A DNA stretch of 64,000 nucleotides, from assembly GCA_028285345.1 (NCBI GenBank), contig JANQPT010000020.1, forward strand, positions 18,801-82,800, given 5' to 3'. The DNA is from Planctomycetales bacterium. GTDB taxonomy: Bacteria; Planctomycetota; Planctomycetia; Planctomycetales; Planctomycetaceae. The notes below the pieces were generated by a model. It did not search any database and was not told the origin of the DNA. It saw only the letters and a program-made list of their open reading frames with translations. Position 1 is the stretch's first letter, and each line of letters opens with the position of its first letter. Shown piece after piece: positions 40,921-50,012 of the stretch. The translations under genes were made by a program, and so were the position numbers.

Positions 40921-42603
40921 ATGATGTTCAGGTCGGAGTTCGCGCTAGCCGCCCCTTTGTTTGAGGTCACCAGCGACACCATGAGATACCTCGGACTGGT
41001 CTTTGTTCTCGCCGCAACCTTGCTCTGCCTGCTGCTTGGTGTACTGATCCATCCGGCATGGTATCTGCCGCTGATCGTATTGGTTCCGTTGAGTGCATTG
41101 GGGTGCTGGGATCTGGTTCAAACACGGCACAGCATCTGCCGCAATTATCCGCTGCTGGGACGTCTGCGGTTTCTGCAGGAAAAGATCCGGCCGGAGATCC
41201 ACCAGTACTTCATCGAGAGCGACATCGATGGCCGCCCGTTCAACCGGGATCAACGGTCGTTGATCTACGAACGGGCCAAAAATGTCGCGGGCTTGAAGCC
41301 GTTCGGGACGGAACTCGACGTTTACAGCGACGAGTACGAATGGCTCAACCACTCAATTGCGCCCCGGCCCAAGAGCACCGAGCCGTTTCGGGTCACGGTC
41401 GGGGGGCGGGATTGCCGTCAGCCATATTCCTGCTCCGTGTTAAATGTCTCAGCGATGAGTTTCGGGGCGCTCAGCCCCAACGCGATCCGGGCACTCAATA
41501 TCGGGGCCCAAAAGGGGGATTTCTTTCATTGCACCGGCGAGGGGGGCATCAGTCCCTATCATCTGGAGCCGGGCGGAGATCTCGTCTGGCAAATTGGAAC
41601 CGGCTATTTCGGCTGCCGCAACGAAGATGGATCGTTCAATCCCGATCTATTTCAGGAGCAATCACGGCTGCCGGTCGTCAAGATGATCGAGATCAAGATC
41701 TCCCAAGGGGCCAAACCGGGCCACGGTGGGGTGCTGCCGGCCGCCAAAATTACGCCCGAGATCGCCCAGACTCGTAAGATTCCGATGGGAAGCGATTGCC
41801 TCTCGCCACCGGGCCACCGGACGTTCAGCACTCCGCGCGGCCTGTGCGAGTACGTGGCGCAATTACGGGAACTCTCCGAAGGCAAGCCAATCGGATTCAA
41901 GTTGTGTTTGGGCAACCGCCACGAATTCTTGGCCATTTGCAAAGCCATACTGGAAACCGGCATCGCGCCTGATTTCATCACCGTTGACGGCGCCGAAGGC
42001 GGAACAGGGGCCGCGCCGAACGAGTTCTCTGACAGCATCGGAACACCGCTCAGAGGGGGGCTGATGTTCGTGCACAACGCGCTCGTCGGCTGCAATTTGC
42101 GGGATGAGATCAAGGTTGCGGCGTCCGGAAAGGTCTCCAGCGCGTTCATGATTGCCCGCAACATGGCCATCGGCGCCGATTGGTGCAACGCGGCCCGTGG
42201 ATTCATGATGTCGGTCGGCTGCATCCAGGCGCAAGCGTGTCACACCAATCGTTGTCCCGTCGGCGTGGCCACGCAAGATCCGGTGTTGCAAAAAGGGTTG
42301 GTCGTCAGCGACAAGGGCGAGCGCGCCTATCACTTTCACCGCAACACGACCGAGACGTTGGCGGAAATCGTGGCGGCGGCCGGTCTGGATCATCCCTCCG
42401 AGTTCGGCCCCATGCACATCTGCCAGGGCGCCGACCGCGTGCGGGGCAAAACATACCAAGAGGTGTATCATTTTCTAAAGCCGGGCGAACTGCTGGCAGA
42501 CTGCGATCATCCGGAATTTCGGCCGTACTGGGACCGGGCTTCCGCAGAAACATTCCAGCCCGCCGGCCAGGACGTTGCCGAGGTGCCGGCCGCGGAATCT
42601 TGA
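40921..42603 (+). CDS. FMN-binding glutamate-synthase-like protein, membrane-anchored
   Basis: 560 residues from ATG 40921; an in-frame ATG at 40981 may be the true start, as the sequence after it opens with two membrane segments (YLGLVFVLAATLLCLLLGVL, AWYLPLIVLVPLSALG). The body is the GOGAT synthase domain: MSFGALSPNAIRALNIGA, CTGEGGISPYH, ISQGAKPGHGGVLP, TVDGAEGGTGAAP and the 3Fe-4S motif C-x5-C-x4-C in GCIQAQACHTNRCPVG. It lacks the glutaminase domain of GltB, so it is one of the stand-alone proteins of this family; its substrate is not known. It starts the second, metabolic run after the respiratory cluster and is 30 bases from the HPPD-like gene. Confidence 0.88.
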   Translation: MMFRSEFALAAPLFEVTSDTMRYLGLVFVLAATLLCLLLGVLIHPAWYLPLIVLVPLSALGCWDLVQTRHSICRNYPLLGRLRFLQEKIRPEIHQYFIESDIDGRPFNRDQRSLIYERAKNVAGLKPFGTELDVYSDEYEWLNHSIAPRPKSTEPFRVTVGGRDCRQPYSCSVLNVSAMSFGALSPNAIRALNIGAQKGDFFHCTGEGGISPYHLEPGGDLVWQIGTGYFGCRNEDGSFNPDLFQEQSRLPVVKMIEIKISQGAKPGHGGVLPAAKITPEIAQTRKIPMGSDCLSPPGHRTFSTPRGLCEYVAQLRELSEGKPIGFKLCLGNRHEFLAICKAILETGIAPDFITVDGAEGGTGAAPNEFSDSIGTPLRGGLMFVHNALVGCNLRDEIKVAASGKVSSAFMIARNMAIGADWCNAARGFMMSVGCIQAQACHTNRCPVGVATQDPVLQKGLVVSDKGERAYHFHRNTTETLAEIVAAAGLDHPSEFGPMHICQGADRVRGKTYQEVYHFLKPGELLADCDHPEFRPYWDRASAETFQPAGQDVAEVPAAES

Positions 42604-42633
42604 ATTGAGAATTCACTTGCACGAGGATCAGCC

Positions 42634-43881
42634 ATGACGATTGACGAACTCAGCTATGAGCCCAAAGGGGACAAAAAGAATTCCGATTTCTTCAATGAGT
42701 ACCGCATCAAGATCTACGAGCGTCGGAAGTCAGCCGGTTTGGAAGAACTGCTCGGCAACATGCTGGGTATCGTCGTCCAAGTGGAACATGGCGACGCGCA
42801 GGCCTATCTGCGTGAGTTGCATTTGCTCGGCCCGTACCGGTTCGAGTCCCTATTTCAAAGCAAGACGCATCGCATTTACATGCTCCGTTCGCAGGATGCC
42901 TATCCCCGTTTGATCGTGATGGAACCGCTGGCGGCGGATTACTGTGATGAAGTGACACTCTTGAACCGGCTCTATCCGCTCGCGGCGAAGAAGCCGAATG
43001 CGCGATATGTCGGCGAAATCTTTAAGACGGCCGATACCCAGCAGACGCGCGAAATTCTGGAATCGCACAACATCCGCTTCAACTACCATCACGAAACCCG
43101 CAACCCGCTCTACACCGAATCCGGCGTGGTCTTTACATTTCCCTCGGACTACACGTGTAACCGCATCGGCTATTGCCAGCACGACATCGACGATTACGAG
43201 TCGCTGAACTTCGGCCAACAGATTGACCCCGACGCGAAAGACGTCGAGCAATGGGAAGCGATCGCGGAGTTTTCCAAGCAGACGCGGCTGGATCCGCTCG
43301 TTTTGGGTGTGGATCATCTGGCGACACGGATTCTCGCCGGGGAGCGCGAGGACGCGATCCTCGAATTCCTGACGATGAGCCACTATTACTTCTGGGGCGC
43401 TTATAACATCTCGGAGATGAACTCCTCCACGAATGTCAACCGCAATGGACACGTTGACGACGACAAGCTGTCGCCGGCGAAAGTCTTCACGGCCAACAAC
43501 ACGCCGTCGTTTGTCAACTCGTTCGACAACCTGCCGATGCCGACCGAAGATTTCGTCCGCAATTACGGCCGCCGCTTGCATCACATGGCGTACGAGGTCG
43601 TCGACGGCGATCATCGCGGCGGTGAGAAAAATGTCGATTACGTCGTGAACACGCTGCGCGACAAGGGCGTCGCCTTTCTTGCGCATGTCGTGGGAGAGTG
43701 CCTCGACGATCCGAATCTCAAACAGATCTTTTCCAAGCACTCGGAGTTTTCGATTTTGATCACCGAGTACGTCGAACGCTGCCACGGCTATGAAGGCTTC
43801 TTCACCAAATCCAACGTCGCCTCGCTGACCGAAGCGGCCGGGCAGGACGAACGATATCAGCACGGCCATGTCTTTGACTAA
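42634..43881 (+). CDS. 4-hydroxyphenylpyruvate-dioxygenase-like (VOC-fold) protein
   Basis: 415 residues. It is a divergent relative of HPPD and similar Fe(II) dioxygenases. The C-terminal half shows the facial triad in the right order: His228 in GVDHLA, His317 in LHHMAYEV and Glu378 in ITEYVERCHG, followed by the HPPD-like ending GYEGFFTKSNVASLTEA. The N-terminal half is less alike and has the pattern of a first VOC half (VVQVEHGDAQAYLRELHLLG). Since the triad is kept, it is probably an Fe(II)-dependent dioxygenase; the substrate is unknown, and tyrosine catabolism genes are not nearby. It lies between the GOGAT-like gene and malic enzyme, in the same direction (spacing to malic enzyme 2 bases). 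AGGATCAGCC lies before the ATG. Confidence 0.75.
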   Translation: MTIDELSYEPKGDKKNSDFFNEYRIKIYERRKSAGLEELLGNMLGIVVQVEHGDAQAYLRELHLLGPYRFESLFQSKTHRIYMLRSQDAYPRLIVMEPLAADYCDEVTLLNRLYPLAAKKPNARYVGEIFKTADTQQTREILESHNIRFNYHHETRNPLYTESGVVFTFPSDYTCNRIGYCQHDIDDYESLNFGQQIDPDAKDVEQWEAIAEFSKQTRLDPLVLGVDHLATRILAGEREDAILEFLTMSHYYFWGAYNISEMNSSTNVNRNGHVDDDKLSPAKVFTANNTPSFVNSFDNLPMPTEDFVRNYGRRLHHMAYEVVDGDHRGGEKNVDYVVNTLRDKGVAFLAHVVGECLDDPNLKQIFSKHSEFSILITEYVERCHGYEGFFTKSNVASLTEAAGQDERYQHGHVFD

Positions 43882-43883
43882 GG

Positions 43884-45554
43884 ATGTCTCCAGTGACAGA
43901 TGAAACCGACAAACCGCCGTTGCGCGGCCGCGCGCTGGTCGAATCGCCGCTCGACAACAAAGGAACGGCGTTCACGGAACAGGAACGCAAGAATTATGGA
44001 TTGTTGGGCCTACTGCCGCCGCACACGGAGACGCTGGACGAACAGGCCGAACGCGCGTACGAGGCATTCTGCCGCAAAGACTCGAACATCGAGAAGCACA
44101 TCTATCTCCGGCAGTTGCAAGACGAGAACGAGACGCTGTTTTATCGGCTGATGCTCGATCACATACGGGAAATGATGCCGATCGTTTATACGCCGGTCGT
44201 CGGGGAAGCCTGTGAGAATTTCAGCCACATTTACCGGCGTCCACGGGGGATATTCGTCAGTTATCCCGAACGTGATTCGATGGACGAGATCCTGGCCAAC
44301 GTAAGCGGCGATGTCGATGTGATCGTCGTCACCGACGGCGAGCGAATCCTCGGATTGGGCGATCAGGGCGCCGGCGGCATGGGAATTCCCATTGGCAAGC
44401 TTTCGCTCTACACGCTCTGCGGCGGAATTCATCCCGCGCGCACGCTGCCGATCCTGCTCGATTTGGGGACGAACAATCAAGAACGGTTGAACGATCCGTT
44501 GTACATCGGCTGGCGGCACGAGCGTATCAAAGGACCAGAGTACGACGCGTTCATCGAGCAATTTGTCCAGGCCGTGATGCGGCGGTTTCCCGATGTGCTG
44601 TTACAGTGGGAGGATTTCGCCTCGGTGGATGCGGAGCCGATTCTGGAGCGGTATCGGGACCAACTCTGCACGTTCAACGACGACATCCAAGGAACGGCCG
44701 CCGTGACCGCCGGGACGATACTGGCAGGGGTGACCGCGGTGGGGGGCGAGCTGCAAGATCAGCGGATCGTGATGCTGGGCGCCGGCTCGGCAGGCGTCGG
44801 CATTTGCAGTCAATTGAAACGGATGATGCAGCGCACCGGGCTTAGCGAGGAGGCCGCGCAGCAACGGTTCTACATTTTGGATCGCGACGGTCTCTTGTAT
44901 GACGGCCGGGACGATCTGACCGAATACAGCCGCGCGCTTGCGCAGCCGGCGGCGAATCTGAGCGGCTGGGATTGCGATCTCTCCGGTGCGATTTCCTTCG
45001 CGGATGTCGTCCGCAATGCGAAGCCGACGGTGCTCATCGGGGCGACCGGGCACGCCGGCGCGTTTCCGGAAGAGGTCATCCGCGAGATGGCCCGGCATAC
45101 GGAGCAGCCGATTATTTTGCCGCTGTCGAATCCAACCTCGCGGGTCGAAGCGACACCTGAACAGATTCTGCAGTGGACAGACGGCAAGGCACTGGTCGCG
45201 ACCGGCAGCCCCTTCGATCCCGTCGAGCACGCCGGCCGCACCCACGTGATCGCGCAGTGCAACAATAGTTATATTTTCCCCGCGATGGGATTGGGGATCC
45301 TCGCCTCCGGCGCAAAGCGCGTGACTGACGAAATGTTTGCGGCCGCAGCGACTGCGCTCAAAGACTGTTCCCCGGCACTGACAGACCCGACCGCCTCGTT
45401 GTTACCCTCGCTGGAAAACGTTCGCGACGTGGGCCGCCACATCGCCCTGGCCGTCGGCGCCGAAGCGCAGCGGCAGGGCGTAGCCGAACAGACGACCCCC
45501 GAAGAGTTGCAGCGGCGGGTCGAGCAGACGATGTGGATTCCCCAATACGCTTAG
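43884..45554 (+). CDS. NAD-dependent malic enzyme
   Basis: 556 residues, close to MaeA/SfcA length. Family features: LLGLLPPHTETLDEQ, MPIVYTPVVGEACENFSHIYRRPRG, the active-site region GILGLGDQG-like (RILGLGDQGAGGMGIPIGKL), FNDDIQGTAAVTAG, the nucleotide motif MLGAGSAGVGI and LPLSNPTSRVEATPEQ. It converts malate and NAD to pyruvate, CO2 and NADH in the cytoplasm. The start ATG is 2 bases after the HPPD-like stop. Pyruvate decarboxylase follows after 32 bases, so its product is the next enzyme's substrate. Confidence 0.95.
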   Translation: MSPVTDETDKPPLRGRALVESPLDNKGTAFTEQERKNYGLLGLLPPHTETLDEQAERAYEAFCRKDSNIEKHIYLRQLQDENETLFYRLMLDHIREMMPIVYTPVVGEACENFSHIYRRPRGIFVSYPERDSMDEILANVSGDVDVIVVTDGERILGLGDQGAGGMGIPIGKLSLYTLCGGIHPARTLPILLDLGTNNQERLNDPLYIGWRHERIKGPEYDAFIEQFVQAVMRRFPDVLLQWEDFASVDAEPILERYRDQLCTFNDDIQGTAAVTAGTILAGVTAVGGELQDQRIVMLGAGSAGVGICSQLKRMMQRTGLSEEAAQQRFYILDRDGLLYDGRDDLTEYSRALAQPAANLSGWDCDLSGAISFADVVRNAKPTVLIGATGHAGAFPEEVIREMARHTEQPIILPLSNPTSRVEATPEQILQWTDGKALVATGSPFDPVEHAGRTHVIAQCNNSYIFPAMGLGILASGAKRVTDEMFAAAATALKDCSPALTDPTASLLPSLENVRDVGRHIALAVGAEAQRQGVAEQTTPEELQRRVEQTMWIPQYA

Positions 45555-45586
45555 CACACTGACTGAGTGAAGGATCGAACCTACGC

Positions 45587-47293
45587 ATGCAAGCTTTATC
45601 CACCGGCCATCCGTCACATACCGTTGGCAGTTATCTGGCCGCCCGTCTCGAGCAGATTGGATTGAAGCAGTACTTCACAGTCCCGGGCGATTACAATCTG
45701 GTGCTGCTCGATGAGATCCTTACAAACCCGAACCTGCAGATGATCTCCTGTTGTAACGAATTGAACGCAGGGTACGCCGCCGATGGATACGCACGAGCCA
45801 CCGGTGGCCCGGCGGCGGCGATTGTCACATTCAGCGTGGGCGGGTTGAGTCTGCTAAACGCCGTCGCGGGCGCTTATGCCGAAGACTTGCCGCTAATCGC
45901 GATCTCCGGGGGGCCGAACACCAACTCCGAAGCGGAGTATGAACTGCTGCACCACACGCTGGGTGAGGTCGATTACGGCTATCAGCGTGAGATATTCCGC
46001 CGCGTCACCGCCGAGGCGGTGTTGATCCATCATCCAACCGAAGCGCCGCGGCAGATCGACCGGGCGTTGGAAGTTGCGCTGCGGCGACAAAAGCCGGTCT
46101 ATTTGGAAATCGCCTGCAACATCGCCGGTGCGAGTGTTTCATCACCAAATTCACGGTCGTTTACGCCCCGTTTCACCAGCGACCCGGAGTCGCTCAATGA
46201 TGCGGTCGAGCATGCCGCGGAACTGCTCAACGCCGCGGCAAAACCAGTCCTGGTTGCCGGCGTGAAACTCCGCTCCAGCGGCGCGCTGGACGCGTTTCAA
46301 CAGGTCGTCGATCAGTCGAACTACGCGGTCGCTTATCAACCCAATGCCAAGGGGTTTTTAGATGAGCAGCAGGAGAGCGTCGTCGGTTGCTACTGGGGTC
46401 CTGTGAGTTCACCCGGCTGCAGCGAGTTGGTCGAGTCGGCCGATCTCTGCTTGTTCGCCGGTCCCACCTTTACGGACTACACGACGACCGGGCATACGGC
46501 GCTCATCGATCGCCAAAAGATGATTCGGGCGACGCCTGACAGCGTAATCTTACCGACACAAGCCTATAACGACGTTGCATTGGCCGATTTTCTTTCACAG
46601 CTCGCGACGAAGCTGACTCCGAACGATGCCTCCGTCGCCGCGTTCAAACGCTTTCAAGAACCGACAACGACAACGGCTCCCGGGACTTCGGACGCGGCGC
46701 TCACGACGCGGCAATTGTTTGCGCATATTCAAAGTCTGCTGGACGGCCAAAGCGCCGTGGTCGCTGAGACCGGCGACTCCTGGTTCAACGGCACACAACT
46801 CGACCTGCCCAGTGGATCGCGGTTTGAGATCCAGATGCAATACGGCTCGATCGGCTGGTCCGTCGGCGCGACACTGGGGTACTGTCTGGGCCAGCCGGAG
46901 CGGCGCGTGGTGGCGCTGATCGGGGACGGTTCGTTTCAGCTGACCGCGCAGGAAGTCTCCACGATGATCCGTTACGGCACTTCGCCGATTATCTTTTTGA
47001 TCAACAACGGCGGCTATACCATCGAAGTTGAGATTCACGACGGGCCGTACAACACGATCAAGAACTGGGACTATGCCGGCCTGGTGAACGTCTTCAATGC
47101 GTCCGACGGAAGCGGGTGGAGCACACGCGCGGCGACCGAAAAGGAATTGGCCGACGCGATCCAGCAGGCGACGCAGCATGACGGGCTGTCACTCATCGAA
47201 GTTCAAATCGACCGCGATGATTGCAGTAAAAACTTACTGCAGTGGGGCGGGCACGTGGCGAAAAACAACGGCCGCCCGCCGCGGATTCGCTAG
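45587..47293 (+). CDS. pdc: Pyruvate decarboxylase (ThDP-dependent)
   Basis: 568 residues, the same length and alignment as Zymomonas PDC over the whole chain. Key residues are kept: Asp35 in GDYN, Glu57 in CCNELNAG (cofactor activation), the His121-His122 pair in LLHHTLG, GDGS at 446-449 with NN about 27 residues later (ThDP-Mg motif), and Glu480 in GYTIEVEIHDGPYN. The HH pair and this Glu separate PDC from acetolactate synthases. Reaction: pyruvate to acetaldehyde and CO2. An indolepyruvate decarboxylase role cannot be excluded by motif reading, but LHHTLG and IHDGPYN favour PDC. No alcohol dehydrogenase gene is visible in the window. Confidence 0.92.
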   Translation: MQALSTGHPSHTVGSYLAARLEQIGLKQYFTVPGDYNLVLLDEILTNPNLQMISCCNELNAGYAADGYARATGGPAAAIVTFSVGGLSLLNAVAGAYAEDLPLIAISGGPNTNSEAEYELLHHTLGEVDYGYQREIFRRVTAEAVLIHHPTEAPRQIDRALEVALRRQKPVYLEIACNIAGASVSSPNSRSFTPRFTSDPESLNDAVEHAAELLNAAAKPVLVAGVKLRSSGALDAFQQVVDQSNYAVAYQPNAKGFLDEQQESVVGCYWGPVSSPGCSELVESADLCLFAGPTFTDYTTTGHTALIDRQKMIRATPDSVILPTQAYNDVALADFLSQLATKLTPNDASVAAFKRFQEPTTTTAPGTSDAALTTRQLFAHIQSLLDGQSAVVAETGDSWFNGTQLDLPSGSRFEIQMQYGSIGWSVGATLGYCLGQPERRVVALIGDGSFQLTAQEVSTMIRYGTSPIIFLINNGGYTIEVEIHDGPYNTIKNWDYAGLVNVFNASDGSGWSTRAATEKELADAIQQATQHDGLSLIEVQIDRDDCSKNLLQWGGHVAKNNGRPPRIR

Positions 47294-47405
47294 AGCGGTT
47301 TCAAAGCCCGGTTGCGCCAGTTGATAGACTGTCACAAGAGTCGGCGAGACGCGTCTGAGGGTTTTGAATCCAGTTATATGCACTTGCACGGGAAATCTCT
47401 CGCAA

Positions 47406-48737
47406 ATGATCAGACAGCCGGAACAACAGTCAGGGACCACCCGCCCGCGGATCGTCATTGTCGGCGGCGGTTTCGCGGGCCTCAACGTCGCGAAATCGCT
47501 CCGCAACGCGCCCGTCTCAATCGTGTTGATTGACCGGAGAAACTACCATCTGTTTCAGCCGCTGCTGTACCAAGTCGCGACGTCGGAACTCTCGCCGGCA
47601 AACATCGCCGCTCCGATCCGCAAGATCTTGCGAAACCAAGAAAACGCCGAGGTCCTGCTGGATGAGGTGACGGGGATTGATTTTGATCAAAAACAGGTCA
47701 AGATCGAGGGCGGAGAGCTTGCTTACGACTATCTGGTGGTTGCCACCGGCGTCCGCCAGTCTTATTTCGGACACGACGAGTTTCAGCCCTATGCGCCGGG
47801 GTTGAAATCGATTGACGACGCGCTGGAGATCCGCCGGCGACTCTTATTAGCGTTCGAGGAAGCGGAGTGGGAGGCGGACGAAGAGGCGCGGCGGGCGAAG
47901 CTGACGTTCATCATTGTCGGCGGCGGACCGACGGGCGTGGAACTGGCCGGGGCGATCATGGACCTGGCGTCCAACACCTTGCCCAAGGAATTTCGCAATA
48001 TCGACACCAAGACCGCTCGCGTGATCCTGATCGAAGGCAGCCCGCAACTGGTGGCGGCAATGCCGGAAGACCTCCGCAGCAGTGCCCAAAAAGTGTTGGA
48101 GTCGATGGGGGTCGAAATCCGTTTGCAGACCCGGGTCACAGAAGTCAATGACAGCGGCGTCATCATCGGTGAGGAACATCTCGCAGCAGAAAACGTCTTT
48201 TGGGCGGCGGGAGTCCAGGGCCAGGCATTTGCGAAGACGCTCGGTGTCGAAACCGACCGGGGCGGCCGAATCGTGGTCGGGCCCGATATGTCGATTCCGG
48301 ATCATCCCGAAGTCTTTGTCGTCGGAGACGCAGCGCACGCGACGGACGCCGCGACTGGAAACCCGGTTCCCGGCGTGGCGCAAGGGGCAATTCAGACCGG
48401 ACGTTTCGTCGCGGAGCAAATCCAGCGCGAACTCAAAGGCGGCGACGCGAAGGATCGGCCGGCATTTCGCTACCATGACAAGGGTTCGATGGCAATGATC
48501 GGCAGGGGCAACGCCGTCGCGGCGATCGGCAAGCGGCACTTCGGCGGGTTCTTAGGCTGGTTAACCTGGAGTCTGGTGCACGTCTTCTTTCTGGTCGGGT
48601 TCGGCAACAAGCTGCTCGTGATGTTCGACTGGTTTTGGAACTACATTCGGCACACACGGCAAGTCCGCCTGATTACGGGAGATCCGGAAGTCCACCTCAA
48701 ACATTTCCGCAGTTCTGACACAGAGGTCGAATCCTGA
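47406..48737 (+). CDS. ndh: Type II NADH dehydrogenase (NAD(P)/FAD-dependent oxidoreductase)
   Basis: Start at ATG 47406, which has GGGAAA upstream; a TTG frame begins at 47364. About 443 residues. FAD motif VGGGFAGLNVAKSL near the start, FQPLLYQVATSELSP, a second nucleotide motif VGGGPTGVELAGAI, FWAAGVQGQ and the closing FAD site VFVVGDAAHATD. The C-terminus has hydrophobic, amphipathic helices (LGWLTWSLVHVFFLVGFGNKL) for membrane contact, as in Ndh-2. It passes electrons from NADH to quinone without pumping protons. Being beside malic enzyme and downstream of complex III/IV genes, it would feed their quinone pool. Confidence 0.92.
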   Translation: MIRQPEQQSGTTRPRIVIVGGGFAGLNVAKSLRNAPVSIVLIDRRNYHLFQPLLYQVATSELSPANIAAPIRKILRNQENAEVLLDEVTGIDFDQKQVKIEGGELAYDYLVVATGVRQSYFGHDEFQPYAPGLKSIDDALEIRRRLLLAFEEAEWEADEEARRAKLTFIIVGGGPTGVELAGAIMDLASNTLPKEFRNIDTKTARVILIEGSPQLVAAMPEDLRSSAQKVLESMGVEIRLQTRVTEVNDSGVIIGEEHLAAENVFWAAGVQGQAFAKTLGVETDRGGRIVVGPDMSIPDHPEVFVVGDAAHATDAATGNPVPGVAQGAIQTGRFVAEQIQRELKGGDAKDRPAFRYHDKGSMAMIGRGNAVAAIGKRHFGGFLGWLTWSLVHVFFLVGFGNKLLVMFDWFWNYIRHTRQVRLITGDPEVHLKHFRSSDTEVES

Positions 48738-48816
48738 CGAAAGAATGGTCTCCCGGGGTGCTCATACTCGGCCGTTCATTCAAATCGTTGAGCAACCCCG
48801 GGATCCCAGGCGCTTT

Positions 48817-48841
48817 CATGACTGTCTGAGCCTCAGTCATG
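48817..48841. terminator. Hairpin at the ndh/TraB convergence
   Basis: CATGACTG and CAGTCATG form an 8-bp stem around a 9-base loop, about 80 bases after ndh and 4 bases before the TraB stop. It can act in both directions, but no T run follows. Confidence 0.5.
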
Positions 48842-48877
48842 GGACTACTGCACTTCCTGAAGCAGCTGCAGTAGTCC
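48842..48877. terminator. Second hairpin, spanning the TraB stop codon
   Basis: GGACTACTGCA and TGCAGTAGTCC form a perfect 11-bp inverted repeat with a 14-base loop. The left arm contains the TraB-like gene's stop codon (48847-48845), so part of the hairpin is coding sequence for its last residues. It lies right next to the previous hairpin. Confidence 0.5.
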
Positions 48878-49819
48878 TTCAAGCACGGATGTCTTTGATT
48901 CGCGTCTAATGTCCCACGCCTGTACCCACTTCACCGGACCGGGCTTCATGTCAAAGCGTTTCGTCAACTGCGCGGCCATATCCGGCATGTGTGCGGCGCC
49001 GTAGTAAATCGCGATTCGCAATGGTTTGCCGTCGTCGCGCTGCTTGAGCTGTCTGCCCAGTTCCTTTAGGGCCGCTTCGTTGCGATCGGCGATCAGAATG
49101 GCATCCAGCGTTCCGCCCAAGCTGATGTTTGGTCCCAGTTCGGCCAGTTTGTCCGCTAACATCTCTTTCATCTGGCGAGCTCCGCCCTTGCGGGTTAACA
49201 TCGAGAGCAACTCGGCATCGGAAATGTTGCCTCCCAATCGGCCATCTTGACTCCATTCCGACTGGTACTTTTGCAAGATTTCCATCAGCGCCTTGATGGT
49301 TAACGTCATCCCGGTCTCGCCCCGTTTTTCCATCGCGGCCGCCAACTGTTTCGGCGTTAAGTCGGCATGTACAAAATTCTTCGGCGAGTAGTCGATCGAA
49401 TCAACTTGGAACTCGAGATCGAGCATCGACGGCAACATCCGCTGCAACACAGCCAACGGATTGGGTTCGCGATCTCGGAAGCCGCGCACCGGCTTGACGT
49501 CCTTCGGTTTGACCATTTCATAGAGGACCACGTCGTACTCTTTGAACAATCGGTTCAGCGAATTGAAGTATTCGTCGTCGCCGATATGAATAGCGCTGAC
49601 CAAATCGACCGTCACCGGCCGATCGCCGGTTTTCGGCACATATGAGACGACCGCCGTCTCCAAACTGCGCGGCTTCTTGTCATCGTCGCGCGTAATGCGG
49701 AGATACTTCTGCGGCTTAGAGCGATTCTGAGAATCCTCCGCTCGCAGCGCCCTGTTTCCCGTTAATGATGCAACGCACAATGAGAGTGCGAGCAATGAGA
49801 GAACTATGAGACGAGGCAT
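48845..49819 (-). CDS. TraB/GumN-like exported protein
   Basis: 324 residues with a signal peptide (IVLSLLALSLCVASLTG). Motifs of the TraB/PrgY/GumN superfamily: VDLVSAIHIGDDEYFNSLN (metal or active-site His), VVLYEMV, then IADRNEAALKEL and near the end IAIYYGAAHMPDMAAQL with GxxH. These proteins are related to metalloprotease-like Tiki domains; activity here is not shown. It lies downstream of batE in the same direction (about 190 bases), perhaps a separate unit. Confidence 0.82.
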   Translation of the reverse strand: MPRLIVLSLLALSLCVASLTGNRALRAEDSQNRSKPQKYLRITRDDDKKPRSLETAVVSYVPKTGDRPVTVDLVSAIHIGDDEYFNSLNRLFKEYDVVLYEMVKPKDVKPVRGFRDREPNPLAVLQRMLPSMLDLEFQVDSIDYSPKNFVHADLTPKQLAAAMEKRGETGMTLTIKALMEILQKYQSEWSQDGRLGGNISDAELLSMLTRKGGARQMKEMLADKLAELGPNISLGGTLDAILIADRNEAALKELGRQLKQRDDGKPLRIAIYYGAAHMPDMAAQLTKRFDMKPGPVKWVQAWDIRRESKTSVLEGLLQLLQEVQ

Positions 49820-50012
49820 AAATCAAAATTCCTTAGGTAGATCGACGAACTTGAAAACGTGCTGATTGTAACTACGAAGCCGGCAGACGAACTGTTTGGC
49901 ACCGATGTGAATTGTCTCAGCGATACTGCCGCTGCCAGTTGCAGCTACGGCGAGTCAATCATATGCAGCGCTTCACTCCTTTCACCGACGATTCATGCTG
50001 ACCGCAGGCGTG

